A stretch of DNA of 40,368 nt from Pseudonocardiales bacterium (GCA_019247305.1 JAFAPC010000054.1:1-40368), one strand, 5' to 3'. Counted from the stretch's first letter, positions 17,869 to 26,471 are shown. Numbers and translations: made by a program. Notes: generated by a model from the sequence alone, not told the origin.

Positions 17869-19683
17869 GTGTGGGAGTTCACGCTTCCCGCCACCACGGC
17901 GGTGGGGGCGCAGGAGAACCTTACCGATGTGGTGTGGGCCAACGCCGAGCGCTTCGCCGGGAGCGTCAGCTTCCGCCGCCGGGTCGAGGGCGGTTGGCTG
18001 GACGTCACCGCGCGGGACTTCGCCGGCCACGTCACCGCTGTGGCCAAGGGCTTGCTCGCGGCGGGCATCGAGCCCGGGGATCGGATCGCGCTGCTGTCCC
18101 GGACCCGCTACGAGTGGACTCTGCTGGACTACGCGATCTGGGCCACCGGCGGATCGACGGTGCCGATCTATGAGACATCCTCCCCAGAACAGGTGGAGTG
18201 GATCCTGTCGGATTCGGGTGCCAAGGCGGTCGTGGTCGAGACCGCCGCGCACTACGCCATGGTCCAGGACATAGCCGCTCGGTTGGGTGGGCCGGCGCTG
18301 CTGTGGCAGATCGATCCGACGACAGGCGCTCACAGCCCGGCCGCAGCGATCGACGAGCTCACGGCGCTGGGCGCCGAGATCAGGGACGATGCCGTGCGCG
18401 AGCGCGCCAGGGCAGTGGGCGCCGAGGAGATGGCGACGCTGATCTATACCTCAGGGACCACCGGGCGACCCAAGGGCTGCGAGCTCACCCACCGCAACCT
18501 GCTTGGCGTGACCCGGTCGGCCGTGAGTGAGTTCCCCGGTCTGATGCAACCGGGGAACTCACTGCTGCTGTTCTTGCCGTTGGCGCACGTGCTCGCTCGA
18601 ATCATCCAATGCTGCTGTGTGTACGGCCGGATCACCCTCGGACACACCTCCGAGGTGAAAAACCTGGTTGCCGAGTTGGCCGATTTCCGGCCCACGTTCG
18701 TGCTGGCGGTGCCTCGGGTGTTTGAGAAAGTGTACAACTCGGCCAGGCAGCAGGCGTATACGCAGGGTAAGGGCCGCATCTTCGACGTCGCGGTGGCCAC
18801 CGCCATCGACTGGAGCCGGGCCCAGGACACCGGCGGGGCCGGGTTGGCCTTACGGGCCAAGCACGCGTTGTTCGACCAACTGGTCTACGCCAAGCTCCGG
18901 GCGGTGCTGGGCGGTCGGTGTCGTGCGGCGCTCTCCGGTGGCGCCCCGCTGGGCGAGCGGCTCGGACATTTCTTCCGGGGTGTCGGGGTAGCGGTGTTGG
19001 AAGGCTACGGGCTCACCGAGACCAGCGCTCCCGCCACGGTGAACACCGAGAAACACGTCAAGATCGGCACGGTGGGTCAGCCGTTGCCCGGTGTCACGAT
19101 CAAGATCGACGATGACGGTGAGGTGCTGGTCAAGAGCCCGGGGGTGCTGCGCCGGTACTGGCACGACGAGCAGGCCACCCAGGACGCCCTCGTCGATGGC
19201 TGGTTGCGCACCGGCGACCTTGGAGAGCTGGACCAGGACGGCTTCCTGCGGATCACTGGCCGCAAGAAAGAGATCATTGTCACGGCGGGCGGCAAGAACG
19301 TCTCCCCGGCCGCGCTGGAGGATCGGATCCGGTCCCACCGGCTGATCAGCCAATGCATGGTGGTGGGCGACAAGCAGCCCTTCGTCGCCGCCTTGATCAC
19401 TCTCGATGCCGAGGCCCTACCGGCCTGGCGTGCCGAGCACGGCAAACCAGCGGGCAAGGGCGCGGCCGATCTGATCGGCGATGAGGACTTGCACGCCGAA
19501 GTGCAGCGCGCGGTGGACGACGCGAACAAGACCGTCTCCCGGGCCGAGGCGATCCGCAAGTTCCAGATCTTACCGGTCGACTTCACCGAGGAGGGTGGCC
19601 AGCTCACCCCGACGCTCAAACCCAAGCGGGCGGTAGTGGCCAAGGAGTTCGCTGCGGAGATTGAAGCGTTATACGGCGCGTGA
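17869..19683 (+). CDS. fadD15: long-chain fatty-acid-CoA ligase (FadD15-like)
   Basis: A 604-residue AMP-forming acyl-CoA synthetase, which adenylates a fatty acid and transfers it to CoA. It shows the P-loop YTSGTTGRPKG at residues 193-203, the acyl site segment YGLTETSAPATVNT, the GWLRTGDLGELDQDGFLRITGRKKEIIVTAGGKNVSP hinge and A8 region, and a C-terminal PTLKPKRAVVAKEF with the catalytic Lys region. Length and locus match M. tuberculosis fadD15. The GTG start follows GGAGG with 5-base spacing. The TGA stop lies inside a perfect 48-bp palindrome shared with the convergent mannosyltransferase gene. Confidence 0.94.
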   Translation: MWEFTLPATTAVGAQENLTDVVWANAERFAGSVSFRRRVEGGWLDVTARDFAGHVTAVAKGLLAAGIEPGDRIALLSRTRYEWTLLDYAIWATGGSTVPIYETSSPEQVEWILSDSGAKAVVVETAAHYAMVQDIAARLGGPALLWQIDPTTGAHSPAAAIDELTALGAEIRDDAVRERARAVGAEEMATLIYTSGTTGRPKGCELTHRNLLGVTRSAVSEFPGLMQPGNSLLLFLPLAHVLARIIQCCCVYGRITLGHTSEVKNLVAELADFRPTFVLAVPRVFEKVYNSARQQAYTQGKGRIFDVAVATAIDWSRAQDTGGAGLALRAKHALFDQLVYAKLRAVLGGRCRAALSGGAPLGERLGHFFRGVGVAVLEGYGLTETSAPATVNTEKHVKIGTVGQPLPGVTIKIDDDGEVLVKSPGVLRRYWHDEQATQDALVDGWLRTGDLGELDQDGFLRITGRKKEIIVTAGGKNVSPAALEDRIRSHRLISQCMVVGDKQPFVAALITLDAEALPAWRAEHGKPAGKGAADLIGDEDLHAEVQRAVDDANKTVSRAEAIRKFQILPVDFTEEGGQLTPTLKPKRAVVAKEFAAEIEALYGA

Positions 19684-19723
19684 GTGGCGATACGAGCTGC
19701 AGCTCGTATCGCCACTCACGCGC
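19676..19723. terminator. perfect 48-bp palindrome spanning two convergent stop codons
   Basis: The sequence is fully self-complementary about the point 19699/19700, with 24-bp arms and no loop. The central part of the left arm is TGAGTGGCGATACGAGCTG (19681-19699). The fadD stop (19681-19683) and the mannosyltransferase stop (19716-19718, minus strand) sit at mirror positions, so both genes end with the same codons in the repeat. It can fold as a very strong RNA hairpin on either transcript and probably acts as a bidirectional terminator; no U-tract follows on either side. A protein-binding or cruciform role is also possible. Confidence 0.75.
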
Positions 19724-20846
19724 TGCGTAGCAGCAACTCCCCGAGCTGCTGCTGGCGGCAATCCCACTCCCAGTCCCGCAGCATCCAGCGCCGCCCGCAC
19801 CGGCCCATCGCCGCAGCGCCCTCGGGATCGGCCAGCAGCGTCGCGATAGCCCGTGCTATCGCCGCCACGTCACGACCGTTCACCAGCTCACCGGTCTCTC
19901 CTGGGCGGACCGTCTCCCGCGCCCCCCCAGCGTCGCCAACCACCAGCGGCAAACCGGTCGCCGACGCCTCAAGAAACACCAGACCGAGCCCCTCGACGTC
20001 CAACCCGTGACCTCGGGTCCGGCAGGGCATCGCGAAGATGTCACCAGCGGCGTAGTAGGCGGGCAGCTCAGACCACGGCACCGCTCCCGTGCACACCACG
20101 GAACCCGCGACGTCACACGACCGCGCTAGCCGGTGCACCGCGGCCCGCCGCGGCCCGTCTCCGACAAGCAACAGCGTGGCCCCCGGCACCCGGCGCTGAA
20201 TTGCGGGTAATGCCCGCACCAGCGTGTCCTGCCCCTTGCGAGCCACCAGCCGGGACACGCACAGCACTACGGGGGCGTCCCCCAGCCGGTGGCGGCGGCG
20301 GATCTCCGCGCGCGCGCCGGAATCGGGGCGGAACACCGCGCAGTCCACGCCCGGCGGAAGGAGCTCTAGGGCGGCGTGGGGACCGAACGCGGAGGCGATC
20401 CGGCGGCGGGTGTACCGGCTCACGGCAGTGACCACGTCGGCATCCGCGCCGATTCGCCGAAGCGCCAAGCGACCAGGGGGCAGCATCGACCAACCCACCT
20501 CGTGTCCGTGGCTGCTGGCCACCACTCGTCGTACCCCGGCGCGGCGCAAGGCCGGACCGAGCAAGGCCAGCGGGGCGGCTGCGCCGAACCACGCAGTCTC
20601 GCAGCGCAGTTCCCGCAGCAGGGCCACGGCCCGGCGAAGTACTGGTGGTGTGGGCAGCATGAGAGACCCAGGATGCCGGAAGACCGGGAACGGCAATCGC
20701 GCATCGAAGGCCGCCGCTCCCGGCCAGTCCGGCGCGTAAACGGCGATCTCACCCGTCGGCAGCGCCAGAGCCAGGTGGTGCAGATACGCTTGGATTCCCC
20801 CCGGCCGGGGTGGAAAGTCGTTGCTGATTAGCAGGATCCTTGGCAC
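19716..20846 (-). CDS. pimB': GDP-mannose-dependent PIM mannosyltransferase (PimB'-like)
   Basis: A 376-residue GT4-family (GT-B fold) glycosyltransferase. By similarity to M. tuberculosis Rv2188c it adds the second mannose of phosphatidylinositol mannosides at the inner membrane face. Matching blocks are ILLISNDFPPRPGGIQAYLHH (donor/acceptor loop), WFGAAAPLALLGPALRRAG, SSHGHEVGWSMLP, FGPHAALELLPPGVD, CVSRLVARKGQDTLV, and FAMPCRTRGHGLDVEGLGLVFLEAS with the E-x7-E motif. The start is placed at the GTG giving VPRILLISNDFPP. It is convergent with fadD and 60 bases after the stop of the upstream NlpC/P60 gene on the same strand. Confidence 0.93.
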   Translation of the reverse strand: MPRILLISNDFPPRPGGIQAYLHHLALALPTGEIAVYAPDWPGAAAFDARLPFPVFRHPGSLMLPTPPVLRRAVALLRELRCETAWFGAAAPLALLGPALRRAGVRRVVASSHGHEVGWSMLPPGRLALRRIGADADVVTAVSRYTRRRIASAFGPHAALELLPPGVDCAVFRPDSGARAEIRRRHRLGDAPVVLCVSRLVARKGQDTLVRALPAIQRRVPGATLLLVGDGPRRAAVHRLARSCDVAGSVVCTGAVPWSELPAYYAAGDIFAMPCRTRGHGLDVEGLGLVFLEASATGLPLVVGDAGGARETVRPGETGELVNGRDVAAIARAIATLLADPEGAAAMGRCGRRWMLRDWEWDCRQQQLGELLLRSA

Positions 20847-20906
20847 CCGCCGGAGGGTAGCCGGGCGGGTGCCGGCGCCTCGCATGCTGGTGCGCTTAGC
20901 CGACGC

Positions 20907-21947
20907 TCAGCCGATCCGGCTCAGGGCGGTGACCTGACTCCACGGCACCAGGACGACCTTCACCACGTCGCCGCTCTGGGGCGCGTTCACGTAAAGGCCG
21001 TCACCGACGTAGATGCCGATGTGGCTAATCGGAGAATACAACGCGATAAGGTCACCGGGCTGCAGCTGGGAGCGGCTGACGCTGCGGCCCATGCGAGCCT
21101 GCTCCTGGGCAGAGTGCGGCAGACCCGGCATCCCGGCCTGCTCGAAGGCCCACTTCACCAACCCCGAGCAGTCAAAAGTGACCGGGCCGTCGCCGCCCCA
21201 GACGTATGCCGAACCCTGCTTGCTCAGCGCGGCACGCGCGGCTTTGACTGCGATACCACTGCCGACCAGGGTGATCGGGAAGTGGATGTCCCCGCCAGAG
21301 AGGTAGGCGGCCCGCTGCGGGCTACTCAGCTCCGCAAGGCGCCTCGTGACCACCTGAATCTGACGGTCCATCTCGGCGCGGGAGCGAGTCAGCTCACCTT
21401 CGAGGGCCGTCGCGTCGTCTTCAGCTTCGCCGGCCCGCGCCGCTGCGTCCTTGGCTGCCTGCTCGGCCTGCTGGGTCTGCGCGAGTGCCCCGGTGAGCCG
21501 GTCAAGGGCCTGCTTGCTGTCCACCGCAAGCATGTCTAGCGCCGACATCTGGTCCAGAAAGTCCTGGGGGGAGTCACTGACCAGCAGAGCGGACAGCCGG
21601 GACAGGCGCGCTCCTTGGAATGAGGCGTTGGTCAGCCTGTCGACTTGACTGCGGTACTGACCTTGGACAGCCCTGGCGCGCTCGGCGGCGGCGGCGGCGG
21701 CGTTAACATCAGCCTTGGCGCGTTCCAGCTCGCCGCGGCGGGCCGTCAACTGGTCGCGGGCGTAGTGCCACTGTTCAGTGAGCACCTCAGCTTGCCGATT
21801 CAGCTCGGCGAGCTGCTGCGCGGCGGTGAGGGCATCTCCGGGTGGGGCAGGGTCGGCAATCGCCGTAGCGGGCAGCAAGGCCCCCACAACAACCACAGTG
21901 GCGGCGGTCGCTGCGCGGACGCTGCGCTTCAGATGATGCGACGACAC
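20907..21947 (-). CDS. secreted NlpC/P60 peptidoglycan hydrolase (Rv2190c-like), c-di-AMP riboswitch-controlled
   Basis: A 346-residue exported cell-wall endopeptidase expected to cut D-Glu-mDAP peptide bonds. The signal peptide is about residues 1-31 (VVVVGALLPATAIADP). A long Ala/Glu/Arg-rich coiled coil follows (about 40-215), and the NlpC/P60 domain occupies the last 120 residues with catalytic Cys260 (FDCSGLVKW), His in SHIGIYVG and a later polar residue near YVNAPQSGD. The coiled coil resembles the regulatory helical hairpin of RipA-type enzymes. It is the counterpart of Rv2190c. A c-di-AMP-type riboswitch precedes the start, so expression probably responds to osmotic or potassium signalling. 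The GTG start follows a loosely placed GGGAG. Confidence 0.92.
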   Translation of the reverse strand: MSSHHLKRSVRAATAATVVVVGALLPATAIADPAPPGDALTAAQQLAELNRQAEVLTEQWHYARDQLTARRGELERAKADVNAAAAAAERARAVQGQYRSQVDRLTNASFQGARLSRLSALLVSDSPQDFLDQMSALDMLAVDSKQALDRLTGALAQTQQAEQAAKDAAARAGEAEDDATALEGELTRSRAEMDRQIQVVTRRLAELSSPQRAAYLSGGDIHFPITLVGSGIAVKAARAALSKQGSAYVWGGDGPVTFDCSGLVKWAFEQAGMPGLPHSAQEQARMGRSVSRSQLQPGDLIALYSPISHIGIYVGDGLYVNAPQSGDVVKVVLVPWSQVTALSRIG

Positions 21948-21969
21948 CTCGCGGCGCTCTCCCTTCCCT

Positions 21970-22145
21970 TCGACCGCCTCACCGGGTTCAGCTGACGGGT
22001 TCGGGCCACGAGCGGACGCAAGCCCTACCGGGTGGGCACGAACACCCACCCGGATTCACCCAAGAAAAGGCGTCCCGGCTCGGCTGCCCCCGCAGCCGAT
22101 TCGGCAGTGACCTGCGTTGCCGCCCAGTCTGGGAGGCACTTACCG
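21970..22145 (-). ncRNA. ydaO-yuaA type cyclic di-AMP riboswitch
   Basis: Read on the minus strand, the leader of the NlpC/P60 gene carries the hallmarks of the ydaO class: GCAGCCGAGCCGGG, then TGGGTGAATCCGGGTGGG, TAGGGCTTGCGTCCGCTCG, and the closing GAACCCGTCAGCTGAACC with GGTGAGGCG. The 5' GCCTC (near 22135) and 3' GAGGC (21976-21980) can form the basal P1 stem. In Actinomycetota this riboswitch typically precedes resuscitation-promoting-factor and NlpC/P60 hydrolase genes and turns them off when c-di-AMP is high. It ends about 25 bases before the GTG start. Exact boundaries are approximate. Confidence 0.88.
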
Positions 22146-22270
22146 CACGGCCTCGGGAAGAGTACGAAAGGTTACCGACCCTGTCACGACCTGTGCGCCG
22201 ACGATGGGGCAAAGTGGCCGCTGGGCACGATGGACGTCATCGCGAGCCAAATCAGCATCAGCCCGACCGA

Positions 22271-22585
22271 TTAGCTCACGTGCCGCCTAGACCGCTCACC
22301 GTTGTCCGAACACCGCTCAGCGCCCCTGCGCTGGTGGACACTGTGCAATTGGCCATTGGACCGTTGGGCACTGGGCCGGTGGCCACCGGGATTGGTCCCC
22401 GCTGGCGCTAGTCGATCCACCAGTTGCAGCCGGGGCACCATGCCGGCTTCGGCCAACGTGTCCAGCGCCCGCCGTTGTGCGCCATCCAGCTCGACGCCCT
22501 CGGGCGGGGCTCCAAGCAGCACGGTGATGACGCAGTCCTGGCAGGCGCCGCCGCGCACCGCACACCGGTCGCAATCCACGATCAT
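22271..22585 (-). CDS. Cys-cluster small protein between the NlpC/P60 genes
   Basis: The N-terminal half is well ordered: MIVDCDRCAVRGGACQDCVI then VLLGAPPEGVELDGAQRRALDTLAEAGMVPRLQLVDR. Four cysteines form C-x2-C-x6-C-x2-C, a likely zinc or metal site. The last 40 residues (104 in total) are low-complexity, coinciding with TTGGGCACTGGGCCGG-type repeats in the DNA. I start at the ATG giving MIVDCD, which has GGAG six bases upstream; an ATG at 22597 is in frame. This short family occurs beside RipA-like genes in related actinobacteria as far as I recall; the function is unknown. It lies on the same strand between two cell-wall hydrolase genes. Confidence 0.72.
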   Translation of the reverse strand: MIVDCDRCAVRGGACQDCVITVLLGAPPEGVELDGAQRRALDTLAEAGMVPRLQLVDRLAPAGTNPGGHRPSAQRSNGQLHSVHQRRGAERCSDNGERSRRHVS

Positions 22586-22675
22586 GTCGGGCTCCATCTC
22601 GCTCGTGACCTGACGGTCTCACTGGTGATCTGGTCACAGCGAACGGTAGAGGCCGACCCTGACAATTTTAGGGCG

Positions 22676-23764
22676 TCAGCCGATCCGGCGGATCGCCGTG
22701 ACGTCCCGCCAGGGGACTCTGGCGACTTTGACCACGTCACCGCTCTGCGGCGCGTTGATGTAGAGCCCGTTGCCCACATAGATGCCGATGTGACTTACTG
22801 GCCAGTACAGCGCGATGAGGTCTCCTGGCAGCAGGCCCGAGACCACAGCGGTGCCTACTCGGGCCTGGTCGAAAGCCACCCTCGGTAGGTTCACCCCCGC
22901 CTGGCGGTAGGCCCACATCACCAGACCTGAGCAGTCGAAGGTGCCCGGTCCCTCGGCGCCCCAGATATAGGGCGCCCCCTGTCGGGTCAGCGCGGCCCGC
23001 AAGGCCTTGATCCCGATGGTGTCACCGACCAGGTCGATGGGGTAGTCGGTGAATCCTTCGGAGGCGTAATGGGCAAACTCCTCAGGGGTGAGTTTGCCGA
23101 GGCGCTCCTGCACGAGAGTGATCTGACGGCCCATCTCCAGCCGAGCCTGGGCCACATCGCGAGCTATCCGAGCGGCATCGAGCTCAGCGACAGCCGCTCG
23201 CGTCTCGGCGTCGGTGGCAGCGAGTCTTGCCTGCTCGGTCCGGGCGACCGCAGCCGCGAGCTTGTCCATCGCCGCCTGGTTACTCACCGCCAGCACGTCC
23301 AGGGCGGACATTTGGTCCATGAATTGTTGCGGCGAGTCGCTGATCAGCATCGCGGTCAGGCTGCTGATCCGGACGCCCTCGAAGGTGGCGTTGGTCAGCC
23401 GATCCACCTGAGTACGAAACGCGTCCTGCGCCGCAAGGGCCGCATCAGCGATGGCCGTCGCGGCTGCCGCGTCACCATGTGCCCGCTCCGCATCGGCCCG
23501 ACGGGCCAGGAGTCGGTCGGTGGCCAGCTTCCACTGCTCAGTGATCACCTCAGCCTGCCGGCTCAATGCGCGAACCTGGGCAACAGTCCCGGCAGAGCCC
23601 GGCCCTAAGGGACTGGGCCCTAAAGGATTAGGTGCCGAAGGATTAGGCGCCGGAGCGGGGCCTGGATCGGTAGCCGCAGACGCCGGTGGCATGCTTAGCA
23701 TGGCAGCGAAGGCCATGCCAGCCGCCACGCTCCGAAGGACACGGTTCTGACGGTGAGATACCAC
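22676..23764 (-). CDS. secreted NlpC/P60 peptidoglycan hydrolase, second copy
   Basis: A 362-residue paralogue of the downstream NlpC/P60 gene. Signal peptide near residues 1-30 (VLRSVAAGMAFAAMLSMPPASAATD), then a Pro/Gly/Asn-rich linker (PAPNPSAPNPLGPSPLG) missing from the other copy, a coiled coil (about 60-230) and the catalytic domain with Cys278 (FDCSGLVMW), SHIGIYVG and the YINAPQSGD segment. Both copies share the QAEVITEQW, DSPQQFMDQMSALD and C-terminal VPWxxVTAxxRIG blocks, so they arose by tandem duplication. The start is the GTG at 23764 with AGGAG about 11 bases upstream. Unlike the other copy, its leader shows no ydaO-type core. Confidence 0.9.
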   Translation of the reverse strand: MVSHRQNRVLRSVAAGMAFAAMLSMPPASAATDPGPAPAPNPSAPNPLGPSPLGPGSAGTVAQVRALSRQAEVITEQWKLATDRLLARRADAERAHGDAAAATAIADAALAAQDAFRTQVDRLTNATFEGVRISSLTAMLISDSPQQFMDQMSALDVLAVSNQAAMDKLAAAVARTEQARLAATDAETRAAVAELDAARIARDVAQARLEMGRQITLVQERLGKLTPEEFAHYASEGFTDYPIDLVGDTIGIKALRAALTRQGAPYIWGAEGPGTFDCSGLVMWAYRQAGVNLPRVAFDQARVGTAVVSGLLPGDLIALYWPVSHIGIYVGNGLYINAPQSGDVVKVARVPWRDVTAIRRIG

Positions 23765-23926
23765 CTGCGGCTGCACTCCTCTATCTCGGACCGCAACGTC
23801 GGGATGCCCGGTCAGCGGCGGGAGATCACCGGGCTTATTTCGGCTAACGCCACCCCGGGCACAGCGACGTGGCTCATCACCCGAAAAGCATCGCCATGCC
23901 ATCCGGTAGCGGGGTTTCTCTCCTGG

Positions 23927-23954
23927 GCGATTACTTTCCGTACACAGTAATCGC
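23927..23954. repeat. 9-bp perfect inverted repeat downstream of trpD
   Basis: GCGATTACT (23927-23935) pairs with AGTAATCGC (23946-23954) across 10 bases, in the 231-base gap between trpD and the second NlpC/P60 gene. It lies about 40 bases after the trpD stop on the minus strand and could end trpD transcription, or be an operator for the hydrolase gene. The AT-rich stem and absence of a U-run leave both open. Confidence 0.4.
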
Positions 23955-23995
23955 TTGCCGATACGCTGAGTGACAGCTCGCCACAGCCGCCCTAG

Positions 23996-25057
23996 TCAGC
24001 GCACAGTTGCGGCCAGCTCGATGGTCAGCCTCGTCCAGCGCTCCAACAGCATGCCCGCAGCGCCAGAGTCAACAGCCTGGGCGGCCCGCTGGGTCATTTC
24101 TCGAAGATCGCCGACGAGATCATCGGTCGAACCGCGGTGCGCGGCAAGCGCCGCGCCGGCGTTGAGGAGCACGGCGTCGCGCACCGGACCGGGATCGCCG
24201 GCGAGCAGGCGCCGCACCGCAGCGGCATTAGCCGCAGCATCCCCCCCGCGCAGGTCCTTCCGGCTGGCCAGGGGCACGCCTAGCGCAGCCGGGTCCACCT
24301 GATCACGCCGCACCGTGGCGCCGTCGACTACCCAGACCGAGGTGGTGGTCGTGGTAGTGATCTCGTCGAGCCCGTCGTCACCACGGACCACCAACGCACT
24401 GACTCCACGCTCGGCGAGCACCTGGGCCAGCACTGGGGCCATCCGCAGATCCGCGCACCCCACCAGCCCAGCATCCGGCTGAGCGGGATTGACCAGTGGC
24501 CCGAGGAAGTTGAAGGCGGTGGAGACGCCGATCTCGCGGCGCACCGTGGCCGCGTGCCGCATCGCCGGGTGAAACAGGGGAGCGAAGCAAAATCCGATTC
24601 CCACCTCGGCGACGCACCGGGCGACCTGCTCCGGACCCAGATCGATGGCCACGCCGAGTGCCTCCAGCACGTCCGCGGCGCCGCACTGAGAGGACGCCGC
24701 GCGGTTACCGTGCTTGACGACCGGTGCGCCGGCAGCAGCAGTCACCAGCGCCGCCATCGTGGAGATGTTGACGGTGTGCGCGTGATCGCCTCCGGTGCCG
24801 ACGATGTCCACACTGCGCTGGGGAACGTGCACCCGGTAGGCCTGCGAAAGCAGGCCATCGGCCAGGCCGGCGATCTCCGCCGGAGTCTCGCCCTTGGCGC
24901 GCAGCGCCACCACGAACGCGGCTATCTGAGCCGGCGTGGCCACCCCAGCCATGACCTGCTCCATCGCCCAGGTCACGTCTTGGGTATCCAGGTCAGTGCC
25001 AGCGAGGAGCTGGTCCAGCAGGGCTGGCCAGCTGGGTAAACGGGGTGGCGCCACCAT
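23996..25057 (-). CDS. trpD: anthranilate phosphoribosyltransferase TrpD
   Basis: A 353-residue enzyme that transfers phosphoribose from PRPP to anthranilate in tryptophan synthesis. Key segments are [21 protein letters not shown] (PRPP loop), [57 protein letters not shown], and [17 protein letters not shown]. The start [20 protein letters not shown] at 25057 matches the family N-terminus; the frame open to 25231 overlaps the upstream receiver-like gene and is rejected. It is 11 bases after that gene, so they are cotranscribed. The location beside ctaE matches Rv2192c, away from the rest of the trp genes. Confidence 0.95.
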   Translation of the reverse strand: MVAPPRLPSWPALLDQLLAGTDLDTQDVTWAMEQVMAGVATPAQIAAFVVALRAKGETPAEIAGLADGLLSQAYRVHVPQRSVDIVGTGGDHAHTVNISTMAALVTAAAGAPVVKHGNRAASSQCGAADVLEALGVAIDLGPEQVARCVAEVGIGFCFAPLFHPAMRHAATVRREIGVSTAFNFLGPLVNPAQPDAGLVGCADLRMAPVLAQVLAERGVSALVVRGDDGLDEITTTTTTSVWVVDGATVRRDQVDPAALGVPLASRKDLRGGDAAANAAAVRRLLAGDPGPVRDAVLLNAGAALAAHRGSTDDLVGDLREMTQRAAQAVDSGAAGMLLERWTRLTIELAATVR

Positions 25058-25068
25058 GCTGGGCGGCC

Positions 25069-25485
25069 TCAATCGCCCGCTGCCGGCGGTCGCTGCGCGC
25101 GCAGCACCTCGGCCACGGTCTCGGCGGCGACCAACGGATCCAGCGGGTGCACGATCACCGCGTCGGCCTGCGACCAGACCGCCAACCAGCGATCGTCCCT
25201 GCGCTGCACGGCAACGATCACCGGCGGGCACTGCGCAATCTCGTTCTTGAGCTGGCGGGACAGCCCCATCCCTCCGGTGGGCTGCGCCTCACCGTCCAGG
25301 ATCGCCAGATTCACGCCACCCGCGTCGACCTCGGCCAGCACCTGCGCGATCGTGCCAGCCTCGACATAGTGCACGTGACCGACATCGGCTGCCGGGCGCC
25401 GCCCGACAGCGTTGATGATGGCCTCGCGCACCTCGGGCCGGTGGCTGAAGACCAGCACAGTGGTGGCGTTGCTCGAGGCGTTCAT
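25069..25485 (-). CDS. stand-alone receiver-like (pseudo-receiver) protein
   Basis: A 138-residue protein with the alpha/beta pattern of a response-regulator receiver domain: [16 protein letters not shown], then [21 protein letters not shown] with Asp in the phospho-acceptor position, then [12 protein letters not shown] and [11 protein letters not shown]. The N-terminal acidic pair that binds Mg is replaced by Ser-His-Arg, the Thr/Ser after strand 4 is Val, and the Lys before the strand-5 Pro is His. It is therefore unlikely to be phosphorylated normally. There is no output domain and no histidine kinase nearby. It is cotranscribed with trpD and divergent from the cytochrome oxidase operon; its role is unknown. 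Confidence 0.7.
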   Translation of the reverse strand: MNASSNATTVLVFSHRPEVREAIINAVGRRPAADVGHVHYVEAGTIAQVLAEVDAGGVNLAILDGEAQPTGGMGLSRQLKNEIAQCPPVIVAVQRRDDRWLAVWSQADAVIVHPLDPLVAAETVAEVLRAQRPPAAGD

Positions 25486-25576
25486 CTGCGTTGGAGGTCC
25501 TCGGTATCGGGTGTCCTTACCGGTGGCCAGTCACGCGGCCGGGTCGAGGCACCGCGTAGGCGTCAGCGTGGACGTA

Positions 25577-25597
25577 TGTGGGCTTAATGTGGACTTA
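25577..25597. promoter_or_regulatory. 11-bp-phased direct repeat in the ctaE upstream region
   Basis: TGTGGGCTTA (25577-25586) is repeated as TGTGGACTTA (25588-25597), offset by 11 bp, about one helical turn. It lies in the 307-base gene-free stretch (25486-25792) between the receiver-like gene and the divergent ctaE. The spacing would suit a regulator dimer binding one DNA face. Nothing else in the gap is recognised apart from TGGAAC repeated near 25702 and 25711 and a CATAAT box overlapping the ctaE start. Confidence 0.35.
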
Positions 25598-25792
25598 TTG
25601 CCGATGGCGTGCTGATCGTATCTGGGCTATCACCTCGGCGACGCGGGGCGGCGTGGTGTCACTCTGCGTGGCTGTACCTGGCCTCGCCGACGACCGTTAG
25701 TGGAACGTTGGTGGAACTAGGACGTGGGGATCGTCACTCTTGGGGCATCGCTGCCGGCCCCGGTCCAGCCGACGCCGACACGTTTCGTCATA

Positions 25793-26431
25793 ATGCTCAG
25801 CGTGACCTCGTCCAGCCTGGCAGGGCCGTCTATCAGCCAGCGGGTGCACTCGCTGAACCGGCCCAACATGGTCAGCGTCGGAACCATCGTGTGGCTGTCC
25901 AGCGAGCTGATGTTCTTCGCCGGCCTGTTCGCGATGTTCTTCACGGTGAAGGCCCAGCATGACGGCCCGTGGCCGCCGGTCCTCGCAGCCACCGGGGAGC
26001 CCATTCATCTCGACATTCCGTACGCACTGGTGATTACGATCATCCTGGTGTCCTCGTCATTCACCTGCCAGTGGGGTGTGTTCAAGGCCGAGCAGGGCGA
26101 TGTTTTTGGGCTTCGACTATGGTACTCGATCACATTCGTGATGGGTTTGTTGTTCGTGCTGGGGGCGCTGAACGAGTACCACAACCTCGTCACGGAACAG
26201 GGCGTCACGATCCCGTCCGGGGCTTATGGCACCGTGTTCTACCTGACCACTGGGTTTCACGCCTTACACGTGACCGGTGGCCTCATCGCGTTCATCTTCC
26301 TCATCGTCCGGACCAAGCTGAGCAAGTTCACTCCGGCCCAAGCTACCGCCGCGATTGTCGTGTCCTACTACTGGCACTTCGTTGACGTGGTGTGGATTGG
26401 CCTGTTCGCCACTATCTATTTCTTGCCCTAG
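25793..26431 (+). CDS. ctaE: cytochrome c oxidase subunit III
   Basis: Subunit III of the aa3 oxidase in the actinobacterial bcc-aa3 supercomplex. About 212 residues with five predicted transmembrane helices, matching the five-helix actinobacterial form. Diagnostic sequence: [36 protein letters not shown], then [29 protein letters not shown] and [21 protein letters not shown]. The frame is open from 25724, but homologues start near here. The ATG at 25793 and GTG at 25802 are both possible; the CATAAT just before suggests a near-leaderless transcript. It heads the ctaE-qcrC-qcrA-qcrB cluster, 40 bases ahead of qcrC. Confidence 0.95.
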   Translation: MLSVTSSSLAGPSISQRVHSLNRPNMVSVGTIVWLSSELMFFAGLFAMFFTVKAQHDGPWPPVLAATGEPIHLDIPYALVITIILVSSSFTCQWGVFKAEQGDVFGLRLWYSITFVMGLLFVLGALNEYHNLVTEQGVTIPSGAYGTVFYLTTGFHALHVTGGLIAFIFLIVRTKLSKFTPAQATAAIVVSYYWHFVDVVWIGLFATIYFLP

Positions 26432-26471
26432 CACCAAACGCCGAACACGACAGCAGGGATAGCCGAGACTG

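Noticed and set aside
23765..23926. Possible second c-di-AMP riboswitch before the upstream NlpC/P60 gene
   Set aside because: The leader lacks the GAACCCGTCAGCT-type core and the GCCGGG/TGAATCC blocks that are clear in the 21970-22145 riboswitch.
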